The position numbers were made by a program, and so were the translations under genes. A stretch of DNA of 64,000 nucleotides from Fischerella sp. JS2 (GTDB lineage Bacteria; Cyanobacteriota; Cyanobacteriia; Cyanobacteriales; Nostocaceae). Below are positions 18,407 through 27,222 of this stretch, piece after piece. The notes below the pieces were generated by a model, which saw only the letters and a list, made by a program, of their open reading frames with translations, did not search any database and was not told the origin of the DNA. The DNA is taken from contig NZ_CP135918.1 of NCBI RefSeq assembly GCF_032393985.1, positions 6,325,724 through 6,389,723 of the forward strand, written 5' to 3'. Position 1 is the stretch's first letter; each line of letters starts with the position of its first letter.

Positions 18407-19588
18407 ATGACTAATTTTTTACAGCCCCCACGCTTACGCATAGGTGAAGATAGCCAAGAAGAAAGACATGCTACTTGGCTGGAATTGTTTTATGATTTGG
18501 TGTTTGTGGTTGCAGTTTCTCAGCTTGCCCACAATTTGAAAGAAAATGTCTCGCTGGCGGGATATTTAGGTTTTGTATTTCTATTTATACCTGTGTGGTG
18601 GTCATGGATTGGTACTACTATGTATGCAAATCGCTTTGATAGCGATGACATCGGACGGCGGTTGTTGGTTGGTTTGCAAATGTTGACGGCAGCAGCATTG
18701 GCTATTAACATCCATCATGGTTTGGGTGAAAGTGCGCCTGGGTTTGCTCTTGCTTATGCTTTCGGTCGAGCTGTGCTGATTATAGAATACGTCCGTGCTG
18801 GTATACATATTCCCGCAGCACGTCCATTGACAACACGTTATGCTACGGGTTTTGCGATCGCTGCTATGTTTTGGCTAGCCTCAGCATTCATACCTGCACC
18901 TTGGCGATTTGTGCTGTGGGGAGTAGGAATTATCATTGACTTGATTACACCCTTTAGTGCTACGAAATTCCAGCTAAAATTACTTCCCCACGCTTCCCAT
19001 TTACCAGAACGTTTTGGACTATTTACGATGATTGTCTTGGGTGAGGCAATTATTGCCGTCGTTGATGGTGTTTCTGAACAAAAATGGGAAGTTCTGAGTG
19101 TCATCGCTGCTATATTTGGTCTGGTGATTGCTTTTAGTGTGTGGTGGGTTTATTTTGATAACCTTGGTGGTACACCGATTCAAACAGCACGCTCAGAAGG
19201 GAAAATTTGGACTGTTGCCACTTGGCTGTATACTCATCTACCCCTAGTAATTGGTATTGCTGGGGCTGGAGTTGGTGTAGAAGAAGTATTAACGAGTGAG
19301 CAAGCGATCGCCCTAAGCGATCCTATACGATGGTTACTTTGTGGTTCTGTGGCTTTATGCTACTTAGCTTTGGGTATCCTGCATCGTGTTGGCGTCATCC
19401 GTTACTGCAAAATTCGTTCTCAGTTCCGAGGTGTGGGGGCGATTGTTGTGATGGCGATCGCTATATTTGGTAAAGGTTTATTACCTGTTACAGTCATTGG
19501 ACTTGTGGCTGTAGCCTGCGTTGCACAAGTCGCCCAAGATTTATATCAAAGTCGTCCGACTACACGCTTGGTTGATCCAGAAATTTAG
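18407..19588 (+). CDS. LtrA family membrane protein (low temperature requirement A)
   Basis: The 393-residue protein has about ten membrane helices. Its N-terminus (RHATWLELFYDLVFVVAVSQ) is the LtrA signature, and IVLGEAIIAVVDG in the middle repeats the acidic membrane motif of the family. LtrA was first linked to growth of Listeria at low temperature; its biochemical activity is unknown. ATG 18407 is the only strong start. A Tat-exported flavin oxidase gene follows 94 bases downstream on the same strand. Confidence 0.9.
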   Translation: MTNFLQPPRLRIGEDSQEERHATWLELFYDLVFVVAVSQLAHNLKENVSLAGYLGFVFLFIPVWWSWIGTTMYANRFDSDDIGRRLLVGLQMLTAAALAINIHHGLGESAPGFALAYAFGRAVLIIEYVRAGIHIPAARPLTTRYATGFAIAAMFWLASAFIPAPWRFVLWGVGIIIDLITPFSATKFQLKLLPHASHLPERFGLFTMIVLGEAIIAVVDGVSEQKWEVLSVIAAIFGLVIAFSVWWVYFDNLGGTPIQTARSEGKIWTVATWLYTHLPLVIGIAGAGVGVEEVLTSEQAIALSDPIRWLLCGSVALCYLALGILHRVGVIRYCKIRSQFRGVGAIVVMAIAIFGKGLLPVTVIGLVAVACVAQVAQDLYQSRPTTRLVDPEI

Positions 19589-19682
19589 CTTACTCACCTG
19601 CATATTCTGTGAATTTACTGGCCATTTATTTAATAGGTATTAAATCAATAGAAAAGTGCCTGGCCTGTACCACAACGAAATA

Positions 19683-21137
19683 ATGAAAAATCATACTTCT
19701 CGCCGTGTAGTTTTACAAGGTTTAATTGCCACTGCGATTGTGATTGGGTTTGATCCGGTTAATCGTGTTTGGGTGACATCTGCCAGTGCTGCATCTTTGT
19801 TTGAAAGTTTGCCACCTCTAGATGGAGTACTTTACACAGATAACACTTTACTGGCTAGTGTTGCTAATGATTTTGGTCATATTGTACATCGTCAGGCGAT
19901 CGCTGTATTGAAACCAGGCTCAGTTGAAGATATTATCCATATTATCCAGTTTGCTCGTACTCACAAACTCAAGGTTGCTGCGCGTGGTCAAGCTCATTCT
20001 TGTAATGGTCAATCACAAGTAGAAGCTGGCGTAGTCATAGATATGAGTACGCTCAACAAAATTTACTCTATTGGTGCAGATCGAGCGATTGTTGATGCTG
20101 GTGTAGGTTGGCGTGAATTACTACAACAGACACTTCCACAAAGATTGACACCACCTGTCCTCACCGATTATATCGAACTTTCTATCGGTGGAACTTTATC
20201 AGTGGGTGGTATTGGTGGTGCAACCCATCGCTATGGTGTACAAGTTGATAATGTCTTAGAAATTCAAGTAGTAACTGGTGAAGGCAAGCTGGAAACTTGT
20301 TCTTTAGCTCAAAATCGTGATTTATTTGAGGCTGTACTCGCAGGTTTGGGTCAATGTGGCATCATTGTACAGGCAACAATTAGACTTATTCCCGCAGCTA
20401 CTCATGCCCGTGTGTTTGTTTTGTATTACGATAATGTGGCTACCTTGACACGTGACCAACGTTTACTGATCAATGATGAGCGCTTCGACTATGTAGAAGG
20501 TCAGTTGGTAGCTGATGATAATGGTGGGTGGGGTTATCTGTTGGAAGCTGCTAGCTTTTACACTCCCCCTGCTGTACCCAACAATAATATATTGCTTGCT
20601 AGGTTAAACTACATTCGTGGTACAGAACAGATAGAGGATAAGTCTTACTTCGATTTCCTCAACCGTTTAGCACCTGTTGTTGCAACCCTCAAATCTATTG
20701 GTGTATGGTTTTATCCTCATCCCTGGTTGAACTTATTTGTGCCAGGTAGTGTAGTAGAAAATTATGTGGGTGAAGTTGCTAGCAATTTAACACTAGATGA
20801 CACAGGTCAAGGGCCGATTTTACTATATCCAGTTAAAACTAACCGCTTCCAAAGGCCTTTGTTTCGAGTTCCCACAGAGGAAGTGATATTTCTGTTTGCT
20901 ATTTTGCGAACCGCAGTACCACCAGAGGATACTGTTGTCACACGAATGTTGAGTGATAATCGCAAATTATTTGAGCGCGATCGCGATTTGGGTGGCTACC
21001 AATATCCTGTAGGTGCGATTCCCTTCTCCTCCAAGGATTGGCGACAACATTTTCGTCCTGTTTGGGGTAAATTAGTGAGTGCCAAACGTCGCTATGATCC
21101 TGATAATTTATTAACACCCGGTCAGGGTATTTTCTAG
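19683..21137 (+). CDS. Tat-exported FAD-linked oxidase, cytokinin-dehydrogenase-like
   Basis: This 484-residue protein starts with a twin-arginine signal (TSRRVVLQGL, hydrophobic core, then ASAAS), so it is exported folded. A PCMH-type FAD domain follows with VLKPGSVEDIIHIIQFART, ARGQAHSCNGQ (the His is where cytokinin oxidases carry covalent FAD) and the SIGGTLSVGGIGGATHRYG loop. The C-terminal part matches cytokinin-dehydrogenase-type substrate domains (FLNRLAP, PWLNLFVP) and ends KRRYDPDNLLTPGQGIF. It probably oxidises an amine or alcohol in the periplasm. Cytokinin as substrate is only a suggestion. ATG 19683 fits the signal; GTG 19656 is less likely. Confidence 0.87.
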   Translation: MKNHTSRRVVLQGLIATAIVIGFDPVNRVWVTSASAASLFESLPPLDGVLYTDNTLLASVANDFGHIVHRQAIAVLKPGSVEDIIHIIQFARTHKLKVAARGQAHSCNGQSQVEAGVVIDMSTLNKIYSIGADRAIVDAGVGWRELLQQTLPQRLTPPVLTDYIELSIGGTLSVGGIGGATHRYGVQVDNVLEIQVVTGEGKLETCSLAQNRDLFEAVLAGLGQCGIIVQATIRLIPAATHARVFVLYYDNVATLTRDQRLLINDERFDYVEGQLVADDNGGWGYLLEAASFYTPPAVPNNNILLARLNYIRGTEQIEDKSYFDFLNRLAPVVATLKSIGVWFYPHPWLNLFVPGSVVENYVGEVASNLTLDDTGQGPILLYPVKTNRFQRPLFRVPTEEVIFLFAILRTAVPPEDTVVTRMLSDNRKLFERDRDLGGYQYPVGAIPFSSKDWRQHFRPVWGKLVSAKRRYDPDNLLTPGQGIF

Positions 21138-21375
21138 TACAACAAGTCATTTTATGGCAAGGTTCGTGAGATTTTCCCGTGATTAAAAACTTAAAAATCT
21201 TAATTAGTAAAACCTGCACCTGAAGCGGCTTTCCCCTTCTGCCATCTGCCCTGGTGCCTTCTGCCTTCTATTTATCGTGTTGTCAGCTACAGTTCCATTC
21301 TTGAGAATCAGGCAAAAATTTAAATAATATTTCATTTTACTAATGCAGCTTTTCTGCACATCATGCTGCTGATTC

Positions 21376-23067
21376 ATGAAACCTCGAATAATTGTCTGTG
21401 GTTTAGGACGCACTGGATATAAAGTTTTTCGTTTGCTGAGACAGCAGGGGGCGTTAGTCATTGGCATTCATCATAAACCAGTTCCAGGCGAACGAGCAGG
21501 AGATGTCATTGTCGGCGATCTGCACGCAGCTAGCACCCTAAAAGCAGCTGGCATTCAGCAGGCGCACACCCTAGTTATCGCTGGAGGTGACGATGCACTC
21601 AATTTGCGAATTATGATGCAAGCGCGGGTCTTGAATCCGCGAATTCGGATCATCAACCGCTTTTTTAACACCAGTTTAGGAGAAAGGCTGGATCATGCGG
21701 TTCCAGAACATTTGACTATGAGTGTTGCGGGTTTGGCAGCACCCGTATTTACTTTTGCCGCCTTGGGTAGCCAAGCAATTGGACAAATCAAGCTGTTTCA
21801 CCAAACTTGGCCGATTCACGAAGAATATATAGATGAACATCACCCGTGGCGCGATCGCAAACTCAGCGAGTTGTGGAACGATCAGACACGGATGCTGATT
21901 TACTACATGCCAGCAGAAGGTGAGGTGGATTTAGTCTCTGCCGTAGTCACGGGACATAAATTAAAAGTAGGCGATCGCTTAATTGTGGGAACTCAACCCC
22001 GGATTCGTTGTATTCGCAGATCAATGATTGCCAAAATGCTGAAAGTGCTTACCAGCCTGCGACAGTTTCAGCAACATGCTCAAGCAGTGGTAATGATGTC
22101 TTTGGTGCTGCTGGTAATTATTGCGATCGCTACACTCATCTATACTTCCACCGAAAGAAGTGTTTCTATTATTGATGCTCTCTATTTTGCTGTCGGTATG
22201 ATTACGGGGGCTGGTGGTAATGATCAAGTTGTTGAACAAGCTCCCACGAGTGTAAGATTATTTACCGTGTTGATGATGCTTGTAGGAGCGGCAGTCATCG
22301 GTCTTTTCTATGCCTTACTTAACGATTTTGTTCTAGGTAGTCGCTTCAAACAATTTTTAGATGCAGCCCGGATTCCCCATCGTTATCATTATATAGTCTG
22401 TGGCTTAGGAGGAATTGGGATTAAAATTGTTCAGCAACTCCACAGTAGTGGCCATGAAGTGATTGTGATTGAGCGTGATACCAATAACAGATTTGTCAAC
22501 ACAGCGCGAGGATTGGGTATTCCTGTCATTCACGGCGATGGTAGCTTTGCCGAAATTCTCAAAGTGAGTAATTTAGAGAATGCATCTGCACTGATTGCTG
22601 TCACCAACGACGACGCGACAAATATGGAAATTGCTCTTAAGGCCAAAGCCATCACACCCAAAGTACCCGTGATTGTCCATTATGCCGATCCTGATTTTGC
22701 CCGCATGGCACAACAAGTCTTTGACTTTGAGGCTGTTTTGAGTCCCGCCGAACTCGCTGCGCCAGCCTTCGCCGCCGCAGCTTTAGGTGGACGTATCCTG
22801 GGCAATGGGATCACCGCCGATAGCCTTTGGGTAGCCTTTGCAACATTAATTACACCTTCTCATCCTTTTTGTGGACAATGGGTGAAAGATGCAGCAATGG
22901 ACGCCGACTTTGTGCCGTTGTATGTGGAGACAAATAACCAAGAAATTCACGGCTGGGATTTACTAGAAATTAACCTTAGTGCTGGAGATATTTTATACCT
23001 AACAATGCCAGCAAATCGCTTGCATCAGTTGTGGCGTTATACACCATCACAGGTGATGGCGAGTTGA
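21376..23067 (+). CDS. Two-TM ion channel with two TrkA-N (RCK) domains
   Basis: The 563-residue protein begins with a Rossmann TrkA-N domain (IIVCGLGRTGYKVFRLL), followed by an insert and two membrane helices (about residues 233-255 and 295-315) around a pore loop. A second TrkA-N domain follows (YIVCGLGGIGIKIVQQL), with a conserved acidic residue ending strand two (VIERD). Proteins of this layout are ligand-gated cation channels. The pore sequence is MITGAGGND where potassium channels have TVGYGD, so potassium selectivity should not be assumed; CASTOR/POLLUX-type channels also deviate here. ATG 21376 is used. Confidence 0.85.
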   Translation: MKPRIIVCGLGRTGYKVFRLLRQQGALVIGIHHKPVPGERAGDVIVGDLHAASTLKAAGIQQAHTLVIAGGDDALNLRIMMQARVLNPRIRIINRFFNTSLGERLDHAVPEHLTMSVAGLAAPVFTFAALGSQAIGQIKLFHQTWPIHEEYIDEHHPWRDRKLSELWNDQTRMLIYYMPAEGEVDLVSAVVTGHKLKVGDRLIVGTQPRIRCIRRSMIAKMLKVLTSLRQFQQHAQAVVMMSLVLLVIIAIATLIYTSTERSVSIIDALYFAVGMITGAGGNDQVVEQAPTSVRLFTVLMMLVGAAVIGLFYALLNDFVLGSRFKQFLDAARIPHRYHYIVCGLGGIGIKIVQQLHSSGHEVIVIERDTNNRFVNTARGLGIPVIHGDGSFAEILKVSNLENASALIAVTNDDATNMEIALKAKAITPKVPVIVHYADPDFARMAQQVFDFEAVLSPAELAAPAFAAAALGGRILGNGITADSLWVAFATLITPSHPFCGQWVKDAAMDADFVPLYVETNNQEIHGWDLLEINLSAGDILYLTMPANRLHQLWRYTPSQVMAS

Positions 23068-23145
23068 TCTAATTCAAAGATCAATGAATATCGCTTGAAG
23101 ATCATGAACAAGTGTAGTCAGACCAGAATTAGTAGAGGATAAAAG

Positions 23146-23430
23146 GTGATAATTGATGATTCTGGTCATAGAAAAAGTGGCAATTTTACACAGGGAGTAG
23201 AAAGACAGTATATCGAAGAAATCGGCAAAACAGATAATGGAATATTAGTGGTAACAATTCTATAAGATGATGGAAGAAAAATCTTACCATTAGATATACG
23301 TTTAGCTTTGCCCTGCCAATACGAAATATTGGATGATTTCCTATTTAGGTATTTCCTTGGCAAAAGATATAGAGAAATTGATTTATATAAATTTATTAAG
23401 AAGTTAACCGCCTGGGTCAGACCAAAAATA
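23146..23430 (+). pseudogene. IS701-type transposase remnant
   Basis: Translating from 23146 gives VIIDDSGHRKSGNFTQGVER, then QYIEEIGKTDNGILVV, matching the first catalytic-Asp region of DDE transposases of the IS701 group as I remember it. A TAA at 23263 interrupts the frame where a Tyr is expected. Similarity resumes with DDGRKILPLDIRLALPC and fades by 23430. Both ends of the gene are missing. The 9-base word GTCAGACCA occurs at 23117-23125 and again at 23416-23424. Confidence 0.7.
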
Positions 23431-23480
23431 TGAATATTTGTTAAGCTGAAGTCGCTCATCTTAGGAGTAGTTTCAGCAAG

Positions 23481-24317
23481 ATGCACTGGTTATTATCTGG
23501 CCCTTTGAGTGTAGAACAATTAACGGTCAATATAGCAGATTTACCAGCATCATTAAAGGGTACGAAGCTGGTGCAAATATCAGATTTACATTATGATGGT
23601 CTACGACTGTCAGAAAGGATGTTAGAAAAAGCGATCGCTATTAGTAATGAAGCAGAACCAGATTTAGTTGTACTAACTGGCGACTATGTCACAGACGAAC
23701 CGACTCCTATTCACCAGCTAGCGTTGCGACTCAAAAACTTACAAAGCCGCCTTGGAATTTATGCTGTACTCGGCAATCATGATTTACGCTATCGTGCTTA
23801 TGATTCAAAAACAGAAGTAACAGAGGCGTTAACAAGTATTGGAATCAAAGTCCTTTGGAATGAAATTGCTTATCCTTTGGGAAAAGAACTACCTTTAGTA
23901 GGACTTGCTGAGTTTTGGTCACGGGAATTTGATCCTACATCCGTGATGAACCAATTAGATACCACAAAACCTTGTATAGTTTTGTCACATAATCCAGATA
24001 CTGCCGAAATACTACAAAAATGGCGAGTAGATTTACAACTATCTGGTCATACTCATGGTGGTCAAATCATATTACCAGGTATTGGGCCAGTAGTAGTTTA
24101 TTATAAAAAACTTATTTACAAAATACCCAGAAAGGTAAGGCAATGGGTACCATTTTTGCGAGGTAATCCAGCGAAAGTGATGCGACACTGGGAATGGGCA
24201 CAAGGATTTCATACAGTGGGAAAAAATCAGTTATACGTCAACCGTGGCTTAGGAACTTATCCACCAGGACGCTTATTTTGCCCACCAGAAGTAACTGTTA
24301 TTACTCTGGAAAATTAG
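23481..24317 (+). CDS. Calcineurin-like metallophosphoesterase
   Basis: The 278-residue protein shows all five motif blocks of this superfamily in order: ISDLHYDG, LTGDYV, GNHDLRY, LSHNP and SGHTHGGQ, which hold the two-metal centre. It resembles the YkuE/LpxH-like group in length and motif spacing. The last 70 residues carry a basic patch (YYKKLIYKIPRKVRQW) that could touch membranes or phospholipids. There is no signal peptide. The substrate is unknown. ATG 23481 was chosen; the motifs begin about 35 residues in, as in relatives. A 13-base inverted repeat follows the stop. Confidence 0.92.
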   Translation: MHWLLSGPLSVEQLTVNIADLPASLKGTKLVQISDLHYDGLRLSERMLEKAIAISNEAEPDLVVLTGDYVTDEPTPIHQLALRLKNLQSRLGIYAVLGNHDLRYRAYDSKTEVTEALTSIGIKVLWNEIAYPLGKELPLVGLAEFWSREFDPTSVMNQLDTTKPCIVLSHNPDTAEILQKWRVDLQLSGHTHGGQIILPGIGPVVVYYKKLIYKIPRKVRQWVPFLRGNPAKVMRHWEWAQGFHTVGKNQLYVNRGLGTYPPGRLFCPPEVTVITLEN

Positions 24318-24325
24318 CCAAAACT

Positions 24326-24374
24326 AAACTACCGCTAGCTACGACCGAGAAACGTCCTTAACTAGCGGTAGTTT
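24326..24374. terminator. 13-bp perfect inverted repeat, probable terminator
   Basis: AAACTACCGCTAG (24326-24338) pairs perfectly with CTAGCGGTAGTTT (24362-24374) across a 23-base loop, nine bases after the phosphoesterase stop. The long loop and short T run make it less typical than others here. Confidence 0.6.
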
Positions 24375-24893
24375 ATAAACATCCTTATAAATTGATACGA
24401 GTCGAAATTCAGATAAAAATAACTCAACTAAAAGTGGACAGAACTCGCAACTACACATTCTTAAGTCTAGAGCATCCTCAATCAATTCCAGCTAGGCAGG
24501 CATTCTTGGCTGTGCGTTCAAAAACCTCCAAAACAACTAAACGAACTTAAGGCGAAAACACATTCAAAGGATGCAAGGACTTTTGGATTGTTGCGATGAG
24601 ACTAGAGCCGGAGGCACAAGCCCTAATCTAGAAGCTGTGGTTGAAGTTTTTAACTTATCTGTGCCTACTTTTTAAATTAGCATCACTTTTGTGAGCAAAA
24701 ACCCTTATTTTACCAAATGTGACTCGCAGTAATTTTTCGCAATAATTGACTACAGATTTTTATTTTATCAATAGTCTTAACTTCAATTCATATCACGTCC
24801 GCTTAAACACTTATGCTATGAGTCGGGATCGGTAATGGGTAATTAAGATACTGATGATTTACACAAAGGCAAAATATAATATTTGTCATATCT
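24375..24893. other. Intergenic region, no supported gene
   Basis: About 520 bases separate convergent genes. A stretch at about 24440-24660 (GAGACTAGAGCCGGAGGCAC and flanks) feels like the 3' end of a decayed insertion sequence, but no coherent reading frame supports it. It has several short GC-rich patches in AT-rich DNA. Confidence 0.35.
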
Positions 24894-25331
24894 TCAGCCT
24901 GTACAAAAGCTTTCCTGAGTTCTCAGTTGCAAATAATTTTCTAAATCTTTTGTACGTTGTTTAGTCAGTCGTTCCAAACATTGATTGCGAAAGATTTCAT
25001 AACCTGTCCCACCCCGAGATTCATAGACTTCAAAATCACAGGTGTTGTCACGAAATACAATCCATGCTTGTTGTCCTTTAATAAGTTGTTGCTTTGGCTC
25101 TGTTTTAGTGATTGCAAGAACTTTTTGATAAACTTGATTTAGTTTTTTGTCTGCGGCGGCGTATGATAGTTGAGAACAGTATCTCAGTTCTGGTGTCGCT
25201 GTGGCTTTAGAGCAGTCAATTGCTGGTTTTTGCGCGATCGCTTCAGTTGGTGTAGCTAAGCTAGGGATGACTAGGACTGATAAAAATGCGATCGCACTCA
25301 AAATCAAGGCAATAAATAATCTCTTATACAT
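24894..25331 (-). CDS. LprI/DUF1311-family secreted protein
   Basis: This 145-residue protein has a signal peptide (about residues 1-33). A mature domain with the family pattern follows: CSKATATPELRYCSQLSYAAADKKLNQVYQ, GQQAWIVFRDNTCDFE, and the final NQCLERLTKQRTKDLENYL. Four conserved Cys probably make two disulfides in the periplasm. Related domains occur in the lysozyme inhibitor LprI and in many proteins of unknown role. ATG 25331 is used. Confidence 0.87.
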   Translation of the reverse strand: MYKRLFIALILSAIAFLSVLVIPSLATPTEAIAQKPAIDCSKATATPELRYCSQLSYAAADKKLNQVYQKVLAITKTEPKQQLIKGQQAWIVFRDNTCDFEVYESRGGTGYEIFRNQCLERLTKQRTKDLENYLQLRTQESFCTG

Positions 25332-26009
25332 ACGCTTTTAATGAAAAAATAAAAAATAATTCTTTAATGCTTCCACTGGGAAATTTAATAATTAAGATGC
25401 TCGACCTAAATTCTTTTGAGTAATTTTATTGAATTAAAAGTCATAATAAATACTATAATATAGTACTTTTTCTACTAAACAGTATCTCCAAGCTGTATCA
25501 TTTTTGTCAATATATAAATAACATAGCCTCTCTCCAACATATGGAGAGGGGCTATGGCTGAGGGAGTTTTAAGATAATTGGTTAAGGTTAGAGGATTCGG
25601 TATAAATCTTGAGATATAGCTGAGCGAAATTGCTTTAGCGCTCTATAACTATCTACTAAACCATGCCAGCACATTCCGGAAACTTTCCAAAAATTTTTGG
25701 ACAGATTCTTCAATTGACGAAAGTAGCTTGTTGTCTGGATTTCACAGCCCTTCTTCCTAAAGCAATTGGCACACAAATATTCAAGAATTTTATGTAGTGC
25801 AAAGAAATGTAAATAATTTTTATTAGTGACATAAATCATTTGAAAATTAAAAACGCAAAGTAAAAAAAAGTTATTGAGATGTGAAAGTCAAAGAACAATA
25901 GAGAAACAGAACTTAATCTGAATTATTTTACTTTAAATAAATAAAAACAATAGTAAATCTCTTTTCTGTCATCAAATTGATCAAAGTAGGCATAATAAAG
26001 TCAAAATAC
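25332..26009. other. AT-rich intergenic region
   Basis: About 680 bases of AT-rich DNA. It holds a doubtful minus-strand ORF (25588-25839) and a CTCTCTCC/GGAGAGGGG hairpin near 25531-25552. No promoter stood out. Confidence 0.4.
25588..25839 (-). CDS. Hypothetical 83-residue protein, doubtful
   Basis: The ORF contains four Cys (CANCFRKKGC plus one later) and a segment NFWKVSGMCWHGLVDSYRAL that looks protein-like. It has no ribosome site upstream of ATG 25839 and no recognised family. It could be the remnant of a larger gene. Confidence 0.25.
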   Translation of the reverse strand: MIYVTNKNYLHFFALHKILEYLCANCFRKKGCEIQTTSYFRQLKNLSKNFWKVSGMCWHGLVDSYRALKQFRSAISQDLYRIL

Positions 26010-27068
26010 ATGTTTAAAACCACTCATCATCTAACAACACCTTCTGTAGAACGCTTGCTTAAGGTTTGGGTAAGACGTTACATACCTGAATTCTCTAATT
26101 TAACCATATCTCAAGAAATATTAATCGCTTCATTAATGGAAACTGCTTCACCAGAAGGTAGAATGCATACTGCTGCTAGATTAAAAAATAACTTGTTAGA
26201 TATCAATAGCCAGATGGCGTGGCTACAAACAAAATCTCTGCACAATTATATTCCAAATCTTTTAGACTTTAACGAAGCGAAAAAAATAACGGAGTCTGCA
26301 CTTGCTGTTTATAAGACTCTACTAGAGATTTACCAAAAGCAGTCATTATATACTGCTACATTAACAACAAAACTCTCACAAGTTACACTTGATATTGAAG
26401 ATATTTTCTTTGCTGAATTCGGAACATTAGCGATTAAGGAATTAGCATATAAACTGGAACCTACATTAGTAGCATTTCAAGAACAACACATGGCATGTAA
26501 AGACTGGTGTACATTAGGCTTTATGACTACACAATTAAAATTTACTAATAAATTAATTTTGAATCAAATTACACCTATTGAAAAAATACTGCTTAGTCCC
26601 TACATCAATTTTATTGAAGAGCAAGTTGCAATTCCCTGGCAACGAGTATGTGCTGCTAGTGCCAAGCATGATATAGATTCGCCAGTCTTTACTCTTGTAG
26701 AGCAAATGCTACCTGCGGCTGAAGAAATTGCCAAAACTGTTTACTACAAACTAGTGGAATTATTTCCGAATCATTGTAGTCGTAGTGGTTTATTAAGCAC
26801 TCCCACTGTTGCACACTCAAGCATTCGTGACTTGAATATGTTCCAAGCTTACCTTTGGTTATGTGTGTTAGAAGAAAGCCTCATACCAGTAGAACAGGAA
26901 CTAGTAGATTTATGTGTAATGGTGATGGAAAAATTAGAGGTGAAATGGAAAGTCTTACAACAATGGAATCAAATATTAATAGATGAAATAATTAGTCGTG
27001 TAAAGCCAGAATATCAAAAGGTTTTGTTACCTTATACTCAAGGGATGATACAAGCTTTTGATAGATAA
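26010..27068 (+). CDS. Conserved-looking protein of unknown function
   Basis: This 352-residue protein is mostly alpha-helical and soluble, with no signal peptide, membrane helix or motif I recognise. It is rich in Leu, Ile and Glu, with few Gly, and has several Trp and Cys residues scattered through it (CKDWCTLGF near residue 163, AYLWLCVLEESL near residue 287). This profile suits a helical scaffold rather than a classic enzyme. Codon use matches the neighbours. I chose ATG 26010; the open frame extends to TTG 25977, but neither has a clear ribosome site. Neighbours give no hint of function. Confidence 0.75.
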   Translation: MFKTTHHLTTPSVERLLKVWVRRYIPEFSNLTISQEILIASLMETASPEGRMHTAARLKNNLLDINSQMAWLQTKSLHNYIPNLLDFNEAKKITESALAVYKTLLEIYQKQSLYTATLTTKLSQVTLDIEDIFFAEFGTLAIKELAYKLEPTLVAFQEQHMACKDWCTLGFMTTQLKFTNKLILNQITPIEKILLSPYINFIEEQVAIPWQRVCAASAKHDIDSPVFTLVEQMLPAAEEIAKTVYYKLVELFPNHCSRSGLLSTPTVAHSSIRDLNMFQAYLWLCVLEESLIPVEQELVDLCVMVMEKLEVKWKVLQQWNQILIDEIISRVKPEYQKVLLPYTQGMIQAFDR

Positions 27069-27222
27069 AGTTTGTAGAGATTTCTATTATTATACAAAAC
27101 CAGTATATTGATGCGATCGCAAACCTAGAAAAAGCAGAATTTCTATAGCATGGCTATTTATAATTATTATTCTTCTTCATGCTCAGATTGCTCAGTATCT
27201 TCCAATGAATTGGTATCTAAAA

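Noticed and set aside
23166-23486. 106-residue minus-strand ORF
   Set aside because: It is the antisense of the IS701-type transposase remnant and has no ribosome site.
24440-24660. Possible 3' end of an IS200/IS605-like element
   Set aside because: Only a vague resemblance; no transposase frame or defined end could be shown.
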